DNA of 64,000 nucleotides from CAZSHG01 sp964606695 [NCBI: uncultured bacterium]. Lineage in GTDB: Bacteria > UBP14 > UBA6098. The stretch lies in assembly GCA_964606695.1 (NCBI GenBank), contig CAZSHG010000006.1, positions 1-64,000 on the forward strand, written 5' to 3'. Positions 1-8,999 of the stretch are shown piece after piece (position 1 is the first letter of the stretch; each line of letters begins with the position of its first letter). The position numbers and the translations under genes are program-made. Below the pieces are notes generated by a model that was given only the letters and a program-made list of their open reading frames with translations, made no database searches and was not told where the DNA came from.

Positions 1-89
1 TCTATCATCCGGCAACGCAGGCTGTCATTGCCAAAGGCAAGGCCGGCAAGCATCATAATTGTGATTAAACAGATAGCTTTCGTTTTCAT
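1..89 (-). CDS. Secreted protein of unknown function, N-terminal fragment (runs off the left edge)
   Basis: Only the first 29 codons are in the window. The start ATG (bases 87-89 on the reverse strand) is preceded by a good Shine-Dalgarno sequence, AAGGAGATATT. The translation begins MKTKAICLITIMMLAGLAFG and then turns polar (NDSLRCRMI), which is a textbook Sec signal peptide: a charged start, a hydrophobic core and a small-residue cleavage site near residue 20. The mature protein is therefore exported to the periplasm, outer membrane or outside. Nothing more can be said about function because the rest lies beyond the edge. The gene diverges from the transporter to its right. Confidence 0.7.
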   Translation of the reverse strand, partial: MKTKAICLITIMMLAGLAFGNDSLRCRMI

Positions 90-277
90 AATATCTCCTT
101 CTACTACAATTATATAAACTGCTCCGCCGTGCCGCAACCTTTTAGTTCATTAAGAAATAGCCGAGGAGCATCGGCGTGCGGTCAACGACGGAAAGTCTAA
201 CGTCCAACATCTGAAGATATTTGTTGCTATTTCGCGCGCCGTCCCTATTTTTGGCGGAACGTTTTTTGGATGGATTA

Positions 278-1174
278 TTGATTGAAAACACTCCATATAT
301 CGGCGAAATTTTCGCGCTTGCAACCGCTTTAATCTGGGCATTTGCTGTTATCCTGTTCAAAAAAAGCGGCGAGAGTGTTCATCCGCTTGCGCTCAACCTG
401 TTCAAGAGCGGGGTTACGCTCGTCCTGCTGGTTCCCACGCTCTACCTGTTCGGCGAGAAGCTGAATTACCCGGCGCCTACGCGCGAATATATGTTACTCA
501 TTCTCAGCGGCGTTCTCGGCATCGGGTTTGGCGACACGCTGTTTTTCATGGGATTGAACAAACTCGGCGCGAGCCTCAATTCTATTGCTGGATGCAGTTA
601 CAGCCCGATTATCATTGGGTTGTCGATGATAATGCTGGGGGAGAGATTCACGATCCTGCAAATCGTGGGGACATCGATGATTATCTTCGCTATCGTTGCG
701 ACTTCGGGCGAAATCAAGCTGGGGAATATCAGCAAGAAGAATCTGGTATTGGGGATAACTTTCTCGGTTCTGGCTAATCTCGCCAACGGTTTCGGTATCG
801 TTTTGATAAAACCCATCCTCGACAAATCTCCTCTTCTTTGGGCGACGGAAATCCGCCTTGTCGGCGGTGTAGTCGCGATAGCGTTGTTTACGTTGCTTCG
901 TAAAAACAGACGTGCGATTATGGATTCTCTGACCAAAACTAACAGCTGGGGCTGGACTATTTCCGGCACGATGGCCGGGACTTACCTCGCGATGGTTCTC
1001 TGGCTGGCGGGGATGAAATACACTCAGGCCTCGACCGCGGCGGTTCTCAACCAGACCAGCCACGTGTGGGTTTTTCTTTTCGCGTCGCTTTTCCTAAAAG
1101 AAAAAATCAACCGGATGCGGATTTTCGCGATTATGCTGGCGTCGATAGGCGTTTGCCTGGTGGCAATGGGGTAA
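278..1174 (+). CDS. EamA/DMT-family inner-membrane transporter
   Basis: This is a drug/metabolite-transporter superfamily protein of about 298 residues with the usual ten hydrophobic helices in two EamA repeats. The first half shows the typical YIGEIFALATALIWAFAVIL opening and the second half has the matching helix run that ends the family. Such proteins export or import small metabolites. The substrate cannot be read from sequence. No in-frame ATG exists near the expected start, so initiation is likely at a TTG. I chose the one at 278, a few bases after a weak GGATGG. TTG codons at 221 and 266 are alternatives, and the start is the least certain part of this call. The gene stands alone and is followed by a repeat-rich spacer. 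Confidence 0.82.
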   Translation: MIENTPYIGEIFALATALIWAFAVILFKKSGESVHPLALNLFKSGVTLVLLVPTLYLFGEKLNYPAPTREYMLLILSGVLGIGFGDTLFFMGLNKLGASLNSIAGCSYSPIIIGLSMIMLGERFTILQIVGTSMIIFAIVATSGEIKLGNISKKNLVLGITFSVLANLANGFGIVLIKPILDKSPLLWATEIRLVGGVVAIALFTLLRKNRRAIMDSLTKTNSWGWTISGTMAGTYLAMVLWLAGMKYTQASTAAVLNQTSHVWVFLFASLFLKEKINRMRIFAIMLASIGVCLVAMG

Positions 1175-1210
1175 ATTTAATTAAGAATTAAGAATGTAGA
1201 ATGAGTTTCG

Positions 1211-1542
1211 GGGCGGTCGGGCTTTTAGAGGGATTATTTGTAATAATAGCCCCGGCGTCTCGCCGGGTTGCATGGTCGGTCTTTCCCGTGTTCGCCGGTC
1301 ATATCGACTCCGCTCGATGACCTAAAGCTTAAATTTCCCTGTCATTTCGATGCTTGTGACCGAAGGAACCCGTATGGGAATCCGTCATGAACAAAGGGAG
1401 AAATCTCTAATCTTAATCAAAAAGATTTCGCATCGTCAAAGCCTCCTCGAAATGACAGTTAGGAAAAAAAAGATTGCCGCAACCCTTCGGGTTTCGCAAT
1501 GACGTATTATCAGCGCTCCCGACCGGGGGCGGTCGGGCTTTT
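1211..1542. repeat. Direct repeat pair and inverted-repeat element in the 1175-1618 spacer
   Basis: The 440-bp spacer has no gene. It carries two exact copies of GGGCGGTCGGGCTTTT (1211-1226 and 1527-1542). The second copy is part of a terminator-like hairpin (CCCGACC/GGTCGGG, then CTTTT). Between them is an element of about 120 bp bounded by perfect 12-bp inverted arms, CTGTCATTTCGA at 1339-1350 and TCGAAATGACAG at 1447-1458. A degenerate half-element ending GCAATGAC follows. The style resembles the short dispersed palindromic elements common in many bacterial genomes. No transposase is present. Confidence 0.65.
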
Positions 1543-1618
1543 GGGCGCGGGCTTTGGAATCAATCCTTGTGATAATCCAATATCATTGTTAAATTGTTAC
1601 CACGATTGAAGGAGAACT

Positions 1619-2788
1619 ATGGCGCTATACGCAAATAGAGTTCTGAGTTTTGGGCAATCCAGCATCGACGTGATGACCGGGATAGCTTTCGAGCACGACT
1701 GTATCATGCTCGCGGCGGGCACCCCCGGTTTCAACGCGCCACCCGGGTTGATCAAAACCGCGGAAAAATATCTCCGCAAGGGTCATAATCAATATACCGT
1801 GAATCGCGGCGGGAAACGACTTCGTAATGCCATATCCGAAAAATGGAGAGAATTGCTGAGGAAAAAAATCGATCCGGAAGATGAAGTTACTATAACATGC
1901 GGCGCTACTGAAGGTTTGCTCGATTGCGCTATGGCGATGCTGAACCCCAGCGACAAAGCGATAATACTGGAACCGTTCTACGAGAATTATCGCAGTATAA
2001 GTCTGCTTTCCGGTGCGGAACCGGTTGCGGTGCCTTTGAATCCTCCCGAATGGGAGCCGGATTGGAAATCTCTCGAACGCGAGGCCAAAGGAGTGAAATT
2101 AATCATCCTGAACACGCCGCATAATCCTACGGGGACGGTGCTTTCGAGCGATACGTTGGCAAAAATCGCGGAGATAGCTATCGAAAACGATCTTTTCGTC
2201 ATCGCGGACGAGACATATCGGACGATGGTATTCGACGGCGACGAGTCAGGCGCGATTATATCGATTCCCGGAATGGCCGAACGCACTGCAGCAGTCGGCT
2301 CCTTTTCAAAAACAATGACCGCCACCGGATGGCGAGTCGGCTTCATAATTGCTTCTCCCGAAATGACAGAACAGATTCGCAAGGTGCACGATTTCGCTTC
2401 GATATGCGCCCCCGCGCCGTTTCAGGACGCAATCGCGGAATACTGGTTCACGGATGACTATAAGGAGTATTTCAAGGCTTTAATGACCGATTACAAAATT
2501 AAATCTCTGATTCTTTGCGATGCTCTTCGAGAAGCCGGTTTTAAGTTAACTGAACCTAAAGGGGCATATTATGTCCTGGCGGATTTCAGCGATCTTTTCC
2601 CTGATTTCGACGATATGAAGTTCTGCGAGTTTATGGCGCGGGACGTCGGTGTAAGCGCGGTCGGTGGTAGGGCATTCTTCTCGAATCCGGCAAGGGCGGC
2701 AAAATACGCACGTTTCTCCTTCGCCCAACCGACGGATAAAATTGAGATTGCGGCGCGGAGAATTCAAGATTACTTTAAAAACAGGTGA
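1619..2788 (+). CDS. Class I/II PLP-dependent aminotransferase
   Basis: This 389-residue protein has the fold-type I aminotransferase layout. It has a substrate-phosphate region around CGATEGLLD, the NTPHNPTG motif that contacts the cofactor, the DETYRTMVF aspartate/tyrosine pair that holds the PLP ring, and the SFSKT motif whose lysine (K231) forms the Schiff base. A GWRVGF segment and a C-terminal RFSF arginine for the substrate carboxylate complete the set. The family transfers amino groups between amino acids and 2-oxo acids. The closest general type is the AspC/YbdL/kynurenine aminotransferase group, but the preferred substrate is not evident. The start is well supported by GAAGGAG seven bases before ATG. 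The membrane-protein gene at 2804 follows after 15 bases, so the two may be co-transcribed. Confidence 0.9.
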   Translation: MALYANRVLSFGQSSIDVMTGIAFEHDCIMLAAGTPGFNAPPGLIKTAEKYLRKGHNQYTVNRGGKRLRNAISEKWRELLRKKIDPEDEVTITCGATEGLLDCAMAMLNPSDKAIILEPFYENYRSISLLSGAEPVAVPLNPPEWEPDWKSLEREAKGVKLIILNTPHNPTGTVLSSDTLAKIAEIAIENDLFVIADETYRTMVFDGDESGAIISIPGMAERTAAVGSFSKTMTATGWRVGFIIASPEMTEQIRKVHDFASICAPAPFQDAIAEYWFTDDYKEYFKALMTDYKIKSLILCDALREAGFKLTEPKGAYYVLADFSDLFPDFDDMKFCEFMARDVGVSAVGGRAFFSNPARAAKYARFSFAQPTDKIEIAARRIQDYFKNR

Positions 2789-2803
2789 TGTCTATAACAA
2801 TTA

Positions 2804-3796
2804 ATGGATGATGAATTGAATAACAACGAAATCGATATTAAAGAACCGGAGCAAACCCTCGCGTTGCCCTATAAAAACCGATGGAAACGCTATCTCCGTC
2901 TGATTATCGGTTTGATTATCGCCGGGATAATTTTCTATTTCATTTTCAAACGATTATCCGGTAGTTGGGATAAAGTCGGCGAAACACTTCTAACGGGAGA
3001 TCCGATTTATCTTGCGCTGTCGTTTATTTTATTGCTTCTATGTTTCCCGATTCCAATTTTAGTCTGGCGAAAAATAGTGCAGGACCTTTATGGCCACAAG
3101 ATCGAGCTGAAATTCTCTTTTGTAGCGATAATGCTCGCCAACGCCTCCAGATATATTCCCGGCAAGGTCTGGTTTATCGCAATAATGGCCTGGATGGCGC
3201 ATGAATATAGGGTCTCAAAAGAACGTTTCGTGGTGTCTTCGATTTTAACTCAGCTTTTTAATCTCATTGCCGCGGCGACAATAGGCATATCATTAACCCG
3301 CGGAGGACAAATAGAGTTTCCGCTTTGGTCGCTGACTATAATCGCTGGGGGTTTGATAATTGTCCTTCAACCGAAATTCCTCCACAAAGCCGTTATCTGG
3401 GCGCTTCGCCTTAAACACACGTCCGCCGAAGTGCCAAAAATGAAAGCCAGCACGGTCGCTTATGCCCTGGTTGTGCAGGGATTAGCTCTCGGCCTGATGG
3501 GCGCGTCGATGTTCCTCATGGCGAAAGCTTTCGCACCGGAATTGACGTTGAAAAGCCTACCGCGCACTATGGGCAGTTTCAGCATGTCTTATTTTCTCGG
3601 CTACGTCAGCTTCTTCGTGCCGGCGGGATTGGGGGTTCGCGAAGGATCGTTGATATTACTGCTACCAACAGAAATGTCCGAGGCTATTCGCGCGACAGTC
3701 TCCATAGGTTTCAGAATCTGGTCGATAATTGTAGAATTAATTCATACGTTAATTGCACTGATATTTTACGCCAAGATATCCAGGGAGTTGAAATGA
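2804..3796 (+). CDS. UPF0104 / lysylphosphatidylglycerol-synthase-like flippase-domain membrane protein
   Basis: This 330-residue integral membrane protein has an acidic, Asn-rich cytoplasmic N-terminus (about 35 residues) followed by eight or so hydrophobic segments. The motif NASRYIPGKVW near residue 105 and the FFVPAGLGVREG segment near residue 270 are signatures of the LPG_synthase_TM (UPF0104) family. Members include the flippase half of MprF and stand-alone proteins implicated in lipid or glycolipid translocation. The catalytic synthase domain of MprF is absent. The stop codon overlaps the ATG of the next gene (ATGA, 4 nt), so translation is probably coupled with the YfhO-like protein. 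A shared role in envelope polymer or lipid-linked sugar handling is inference. Confidence 0.8.
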   Translation: MDDELNNNEIDIKEPEQTLALPYKNRWKRYLRLIIGLIIAGIIFYFIFKRLSGSWDKVGETLLTGDPIYLALSFILLLLCFPIPILVWRKIVQDLYGHKIELKFSFVAIMLANASRYIPGKVWFIAIMAWMAHEYRVSKERFVVSSILTQLFNLIAAATIGISLTRGGQIEFPLWSLTIIAGGLIIVLQPKFLHKAVIWALRLKHTSAEVPKMKASTVAYALVVQGLALGLMGASMFLMAKAFAPELTLKSLPRTMGSFSMSYFLGYVSFFVPAGLGVREGSLILLLPTEMSEAIRATVSIGFRIWSIIVELIHTLIALIFYAKISRELK

Positions 3797-6210
3797 ATCG
3801 AAACATAGTTTATATAGCGATTTTTCTCGCTCTTACACTTGTGCTGTTCGGATCCTTTATTTTTTCAAGCAAGATGCTTTTCGGCACCGATTTCACGGAT
3901 TTAGGCTACTTTGCCGCGAATTTTTACCGGGATTACGTAAATGAATTCGCGTCTTTTCCCAAATGGGAACCGCACCTACACGGCGGAATGCCCTTCGTGG
4001 AGGCGATGCACGGCCCAATATTCTTTCCACCGTCATTGCTTTTCCGATTGACCATGCCAACTGACCGCGCCTTCGGTCTTTCCGAGGTTGTCTTCGTTTT
4101 CTTCGCGGGATGGTTTATGTTCATTCTATTGCGCTTTTACGGGCTTAAACGCGAATCCGCCTTTCTGGGCGGAATCGCATATATGTTCACACCGCTTCTC
4201 ATTTCGTTATTCTATGCAGGACACGACGGCAAAATATGGGTTACCGCCATCCTTCCCTTCGTTATCTGGCTGGTCGAAAGGGCGATGGCCAAACGCCGCT
4301 TCGTGGATTTCATTTTCCTCGCGCTTGGTTATGCCGCGATGATACTTACCGCCCATCCGCAGATGTCCTACTTCGCGTCATGGCTAATCGGCGCACTGTT
4401 CGTGTTCAGGCTGGTGCGCGGGTTAATCACAAAGAATTTCAAAATCGGCAAGGGCGTTTTGCTAATAGCTCTCTTCGTATTCGCGATTGCCCTCGGCATC
4501 GGAATCACTACGGTTCAGCTATATCCGCCCTATAAATACGTAGCGAATTACTCTCATAGAACCGTGCAGACCGAGGAGAAGGGCATCGAATTCGGTAATT
4601 CCTGGCGGATGAACATGGAAGACCTTGTATCGACAGTCTTCCCGGATTTCGTCGGGCTCGATCTTCAGGGCAGACAATCCTATTGGGGACGCAACGCTTT
4701 CCGCATCAACTCGATGTATTTTGGGATGCTGGTTTTCGCTCTGGCGCTGGCGGGAATAATCGCGCTTAAAAAGCCGATTCTGTATTTTCTCGGGGGGTTT
4801 TTCCTCTTCGCTGTAACCTATGCTATAGGCACTCAACTGCCTTTTTTCTATCTTTACTATTACCTGATTCCGGGGGTGAAGAATTTCCGTGCGCCGGAAA
4901 TGCTCTTTTTCACCGCTGTATTTGGGGCGTGCGTCGCGATGGCTTTCACCGTGGACGCCATTTTCAAGGGTGAGCCTCATGAAAAAGATAAGAGTAGGCA
5001 GAAGAAGAAACGCAAGCGCGATATCGGCGATTGGATAGTGTGGGTTGCTATCGGTCTGACCGCGATAATGCTCATCCTGTCCGCCTTCGGGAAGCCTTTA
5101 TCGAAATGGTGGCTTCAAACCGCACCCAATTTCCAGAATGTCAATATCGACGCTAAAATAGCCGCGGCGGAACGAAATTTTCCGATCTTCATGAAAAGCG
5201 CGTGGCTCGCACTTGTGTTGACATGGATAGGAATAGCGCTTTTACGCATGAAACTTCGGTCGGCTAAGATGTCAACCTTGCTCATTACCGCTATTTTAGC
5301 CGTATTAATTCTGGGGGACCTGTGGCGTATCGATAAACCCTTTATTGTTACAATCGAAAAGGATAGAGTCTTTCCGAAAAATGCGCTCGTGGATTACCTG
5401 CAAAAAGAACAAACCGAACGAGGGCCGTTCCGGACTCTGCTTGCGCCGCAGACTATGACATACACACACCTCGCGAGTTACGGCTTGGACGCCGTATCCT
5501 TCAGCGAGCTTCACGGCAACCAGCTTGTCTGGTATGACCAGTTCACCGGACGGCACCAGCGAACTCAGAATCTACAGGCCTTCCCTCATTTCTGGGATAT
5601 ATTGAATGTCGAATATCTAATGTTGCCGCAGAGAATAAATCAGCCGGGGCTCGAATACGTTGCGAATGCCGGCAATCTCCACCTCTATCACAACACGCGA
5701 GCCTTTCCACGTGTTCGGTCGTTCGATATGTGGCAGACTATCGAGCACGAAAACACCCTCGATATGCTTCGTAATCAAGCTTTCTTCGCCGATTCTTTTC
5801 GCAATTATCGAAATGTCCTTCTCGTCGAGGGCAACCCCGGCATGACATCGCCAAATTACCCCGATAGCCTTATCCCAAAGAACTTTTCAATAGGAAAAAT
5901 CACGGATAACGAATACGACGATTTTCATGTCCAGATCGATATGCCGCGAAACGGTCTGTTATTTCTATCGCAGAATTGGTATCCCGCATGGCGCGCCGAG
6001 GAAAAAGGCGAGAGTCTCCCCGTCCTACGCGCGGATTATTCCTTCATCGCGGTGCCGCTGAAGGCCGGTTCGCACGATGTCCATTTTTATTACGATTCCC
6101 CCCTGCTCGATAAATCATTCACAGCAAGTTTTGTCTCGTTGGGCACCGCGGTTATTCTGATGGTAGTGGGATTGATTTTCGGCAAAAAGAAGAAGAGAGG
6201 GACGGGTTAA
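3793..6210 (+). CDS. YfhO-like polytopic membrane protein, probable lipid-linked glycosyltransferase (GT-C type)
   Basis: The 805-residue protein has about a dozen membrane helices with an extracytoplasmic loop after the first helix (residues 25-95) and a large soluble domain near the C-terminus (about 570-770). One last helix and a basic tail (KKKKRG) follow. This layout, with the NWYPAWRA segment late in the protein, matches the YfhO family, some members of which glycosylate wall or lipid polymers. Acidic residues in the first loop (GTDFTDLGYF) are in the place where GT-C enzymes carry the catalytic Asp. The gene overlaps the UPF0104 gene by 4 nt. Substrate is unknown. Confidence 0.8.
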   Translation: MNRNIVYIAIFLALTLVLFGSFIFSSKMLFGTDFTDLGYFAANFYRDYVNEFASFPKWEPHLHGGMPFVEAMHGPIFFPPSLLFRLTMPTDRAFGLSEVVFVFFAGWFMFILLRFYGLKRESAFLGGIAYMFTPLLISLFYAGHDGKIWVTAILPFVIWLVERAMAKRRFVDFIFLALGYAAMILTAHPQMSYFASWLIGALFVFRLVRGLITKNFKIGKGVLLIALFVFAIALGIGITTVQLYPPYKYVANYSHRTVQTEEKGIEFGNSWRMNMEDLVSTVFPDFVGLDLQGRQSYWGRNAFRINSMYFGMLVFALALAGIIALKKPILYFLGGFFLFAVTYAIGTQLPFFYLYYYLIPGVKNFRAPEMLFFTAVFGACVAMAFTVDAIFKGEPHEKDKSRQKKKRKRDIGDWIVWVAIGLTAIMLILSAFGKPLSKWWLQTAPNFQNVNIDAKIAAAERNFPIFMKSAWLALVLTWIGIALLRMKLRSAKMSTLLITAILAVLILGDLWRIDKPFIVTIEKDRVFPKNALVDYLQKEQTERGPFRTLLAPQTMTYTHLASYGLDAVSFSELHGNQLVWYDQFTGRHQRTQNLQAFPHFWDILNVEYLMLPQRINQPGLEYVANAGNLHLYHNTRAFPRVRSFDMWQTIEHENTLDMLRNQAFFADSFRNYRNVLLVEGNPGMTSPNYPDSLIPKNFSIGKITDNEYDDFHVQIDMPRNGLLFLSQNWYPAWRAEEKGESLPVLRADYSFIAVPLKAGSHDVHFYYDSPLLDKSFTASFVSLGTAVILMVVGLIFGKKKKRGTG

Positions 6211-6239
6211 ACGTCCGCGCAAGGAATCGTGTTGAAAGT

Positions 6240-6343
6240 ATAATCGCCCCTGGCGCGACTCGTGCGTGCGGAATCAAATAAGAATTAGTCCAAACCGCAC
6301 GTAGCGCGAGGCGTGCCAGGGGTTTTGCAGTGGAGGCGATTAT
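6240..6343. repeat. Nested inverted repeat in the 6211-6652 spacer
   Basis: Outer arms ATAATCGCC (6240-6248) and GGCGATTAT (6335-6343) are perfect complements. Inside them, CCCCTGGCGCGACTCG (from 6247) faces a matching GCGAGGCGTGCCAGGGG (ending 6322), and GTGCGG faces CCGCAC around a loop of about 25 nt. The whole folds as one long imperfect hairpin. It could be a palindromic dispersed element or an RNA structure. It lies between the ends of two convergent genes, so termination is another option. Confidence 0.6.
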
Positions 6344-6596
6344 TTATCCGATGGGTCGGGGATATCCTCGCGTTGGAACTCGCTCTTAATATCGACTTGC
6401 ACCATAACGTCGTCCTCCTTGCCCTAAACTCCCGCCGGATTGCTGTTTGGAATCATTATTCCGATAGAATCCGGGCGATCCATAATCCCTCCGCTCTGTT
6501 TGTCGTAAGTTCATTTATTCAATAAAAATTAATTGCCGTATCGAATATAGATATACAAGAGGAAATATTCTATTCGTGATAAATTAAATTCCCACA

Positions 6597-6630
6597 ATAA
6601 AAAAGTGGGCGGCAAATTAACCGCCCGCTT
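6597..6630 (-). terminator. Intrinsic terminator of the secreted repeat-protein gene
   Basis: Read on the reverse strand, GGGCGG (6626-6621) and CCGCCC (6612-6607) form a stem with an 8-nt loop, followed by ACTTTTTTA. It lies just downstream of the stop codon of the gene ending at 6653. Confidence 0.8.
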
Positions 6631-6652
6631 TGGCTTGCCGTATTGCGGAATA

Positions 6653-8320
6653 TCAGAGTTGATGGATATAAACCTCTGCGCCGTAAATTGTAACGTCGCC
6701 ACCATCGGTATCGTAATGGATATTCATGAGCAGATATACGCCTTTTGTGGTTACCGATATAATATCGTCGCAGTTGAAAAGAAACGAGCTGATGGAGGTC
6801 GAAGTATAGTTGGTATTATCTTGGGTAAGCGTCGTGTATGAGCCGTCAAAGGTGTTTTCTCGCAAGGTGGTTATATCGATATAATCCGCGGATTCTTCCG
6901 TTTTGTAGTAGATTCTGATGGAGTCTATTACCACGCTGTATCCTAAAAATTGCGAGGGGAAGGGTATCGACGCCATCACAATGCCCTGGGCGTCCGTCGA
7001 AGCCTCGTGAACGACCGCGGACGCATTATTCTGATATTGAACTTCACAATCGGAGGTTCCCTGAGACGATCCCACGAAATCCGTTCCGTTTAAGGTCAGT
7101 TTAATCCCGCCGTCCGTCCTGAGATTGCCCAACACATCGACATTGCCGTCGAACTTACCGGCCCATCCTCCGCCGGAATTGTAGCCGTAAATACCGGCTT
7201 CGGTAGATGACGCACTCCAGCCGTGAACTCCGAAACTATTTTCCGAATAACCATAAACACCGTCATTTTCTATCGATCGACCGTAAACGCCCGCCGCCGT
7301 TAACGAATGTCCGACAACGCCATAACCATCGTCGCTGTTGCCGTAAACCGAGTAGGGTTCAGAAGGATAACCCCCTGCATGCGAAACACCCTGCTCGGCA
7401 TAAATAGCGCCCTCCCCCGCAGTCGTTGTAAGCGTCCTCACGACAAGGTAGTCCTCCGCGCCGGTATCCCAAACCTGGACGTCGGTGTTACCGTTAGCGT
7501 AAATATACGGTGCCGCTCCCGAGCGCGTCCATTGGCCCGACGGTAATCCTCCTGCTATTTCGAGATCGCCGTCGATATAGACGTCGCCCAGGAAATATCC
7601 CGCGTAATCGCCGTCACCGTAATCGCCGAGATCATCCACTCCGACTATAGCACCACCTCCGCCACCATTCGGTCCGACCTGCCCGTAAACCGCGATATTA
7701 ACGAATCCCCCCGGAGCCGTTAGGTCGAAAGCCGATAACCAACCCAATCTCGCCCGTGAATAGATATCCGTCGCGAAATCCAATCCTTCGATGACATCCA
7801 AACCTGCACCGCCGATATCGAAATCCATATCTTCATAATAATGGAAGATCCTCACGCCGATAGAATCCGCGCCGATATGTGTGAAAGAATGATCCCACAT
7901 ATCGAGGTTTGGATTTTCTACTACAAGCCCGACCGGCTTGACTATGCTGTCGGCGATATTCAAAGCATAGGGAGCCGATGTCAACTGGTAGCGCGGCGAA
8001 AGCGTCTCGCTACCGAAAACGATCTCCAGCCAATAGGGCGTGGAAAAATCAAGATCGTGCGGAAAGGGATTTATACTGCCCAAGCGCACCGCGTAAAGGC
8101 CATCGGTAACCGGCACCGAGGCGTAGGTCTCCTGCCACAAAGACCCGCCGCCCGCGGCGGAATCGTAAATCCTGAAAGTTATAGGATAACTGCCGTCGGG
8201 AACAGGGTCGCCGGAGGGGCTTTCAGTTATCCGTCCCTGATAGGAAATGAGATGCGGAACGTCCCCGAAAACAACCACCATAAGCGCGATAATCAACAAC
8301 AAACACAAATGTAATTTCAT
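6653..8320 (-). CDS. Secreted protein with repetitive fibre-like region, function unknown
   Basis: The 555-residue product starts with a signal peptide (MKLHLCLLLIIALMVVVFG, cleavage about residue 19) after a strong AAGGAGG ribosome site. Residues 20-125 form a recognisable N-terminal module, with HLISYQGRITES, the phrase VPDGSYPITFRIYD and SAPYALNIADS. It is widespread in secreted proteins of environmental bacteria that resemble phage tail-fibre or adhesin stalks. Residues about 305-395 hold short repeats of the type GVYGxS spaced roughly 12-13 residues apart, ending KFDGNVDVLGNL, which suggests a beta-helical or trimeric shaft. The last 130 residues look like a compact beta domain. There is no T9SS-type sorting domain. 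Cell-surface adhesion is inference only. Confidence 0.7.
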   Translation of the reverse strand: MKLHLCLLLIIALMVVVFGDVPHLISYQGRITESPSGDPVPDGSYPITFRIYDSAAGGGSLWQETYASVPVTDGLYAVRLGSINPFPHDLDFSTPYWLEIVFGSETLSPRYQLTSAPYALNIADSIVKPVGLVVENPNLDMWDHSFTHIGADSIGVRIFHYYEDMDFDIGGAGLDVIEGLDFATDIYSRARLGWLSAFDLTAPGGFVNIAVYGQVGPNGGGGGAIVGVDDLGDYGDGDYAGYFLGDVYIDGDLEIAGGLPSGQWTRSGAAPYIYANGNTDVQVWDTGAEDYLVVRTLTTTAGEGAIYAEQGVSHAGGYPSEPYSVYGNSDDGYGVVGHSLTAAGVYGRSIENDGVYGYSENSFGVHGWSASSTEAGIYGYNSGGGWAGKFDGNVDVLGNLRTDGGIKLTLNGTDFVGSSQGTSDCEVQYQNNASAVVHEASTDAQGIVMASIPFPSQFLGYSVVIDSIRIYYKTEESADYIDITTLRENTFDGSYTTLTQDNTNYTSTSISSFLFNCDDIISVTTKGVYLLMNIHYDTDGGDVTIYGAEVYIHQL

Positions 8321-8559
8321 GATACCTCCTTGATTTATCCCAATATAGCTTAATTCAAACGATTAGTCAATTTATAATTTCTCTTTTTTTCGATTAGACG
8401 TGAAAAGAACACGTTTTTCATCCTGTATCCTCCTGGAAAATTTAATCAATCTATAAATCCCCTGTCGATCAGGCGAATATCGGGGCGAATTCCGGCATTA
8501 TCTGTCCGAAAACCGGGAAAATATCTTCTGATGCCCAATTAACAGGCTCTTAAGTGTCG

Positions 8560-8935
8560 TATTAATTTTTACTATTTAGTATATCCCATTTTATATTCAT
8601 CAATTCCAATTTTCTATTATAATTATCCCATTTTTAATTTCCTATATCTTATTTTATATAATAAATAACCTAAATTCTAATATATAATACTATTATTCGA
8701 ATTAATATTTCCTTTTAATAAATTACTGTTTCCTTTTTACTATTTCATTTCTATTCAAAGAAATAATAAATAGTAAAAAAGATAAAGAAAATAATAATTA
8801 ATAAGTATAGATATAAAATTAATAAATGAAGATTGTTATATGGGATTAAATAAGAAGTAATAAAAAAACAAAGTATAAAATGAATTATTAATAATTATAA
8901 AGAAGATATTAATTATAAAAAATGTTTGAGGGTTA
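8560..8935. other. AT-rich intergenic island with pyrimidine/purine switch
   Basis: The 680-bp gap between 8321 and 8999 has no gene. From about 8560 to 8755 the + strand is T/C-rich and nearly lacks G. From about 8757 to 8935 it is A/G-rich and nearly lacks C. The two halves are imperfectly complementary. The core CTTTTTACTATTT (8735-8747) and AAATAGTAAAAAAG (around 8769-8782) can pair across the centre. It is not a coding sequence in any frame. It lies upstream of the secreted-protein gene and downstream of the pstS terminator. Confidence 0.7.
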
Positions 8936-8940
8936 TAGCG

Positions 8941-8977
8941 AAAAATAAAAGGGGGTTCGCACGTGGCGAAACCCCCC
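8941..8977 (-). terminator. Intrinsic terminator after pstS
   Basis: On the reverse strand, a G-rich arm GGGGGG-TTTCGC and its partner GCGAACCCCC close a 5-nt loop and are followed by TTTTATTTTT. It lies 23 bases beyond the pstS stop codon and closes the porin-pstS unit. Confidence 0.9.
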
Positions 8978-8999
8978 GGAGGGTAATATTTGCCGATTT

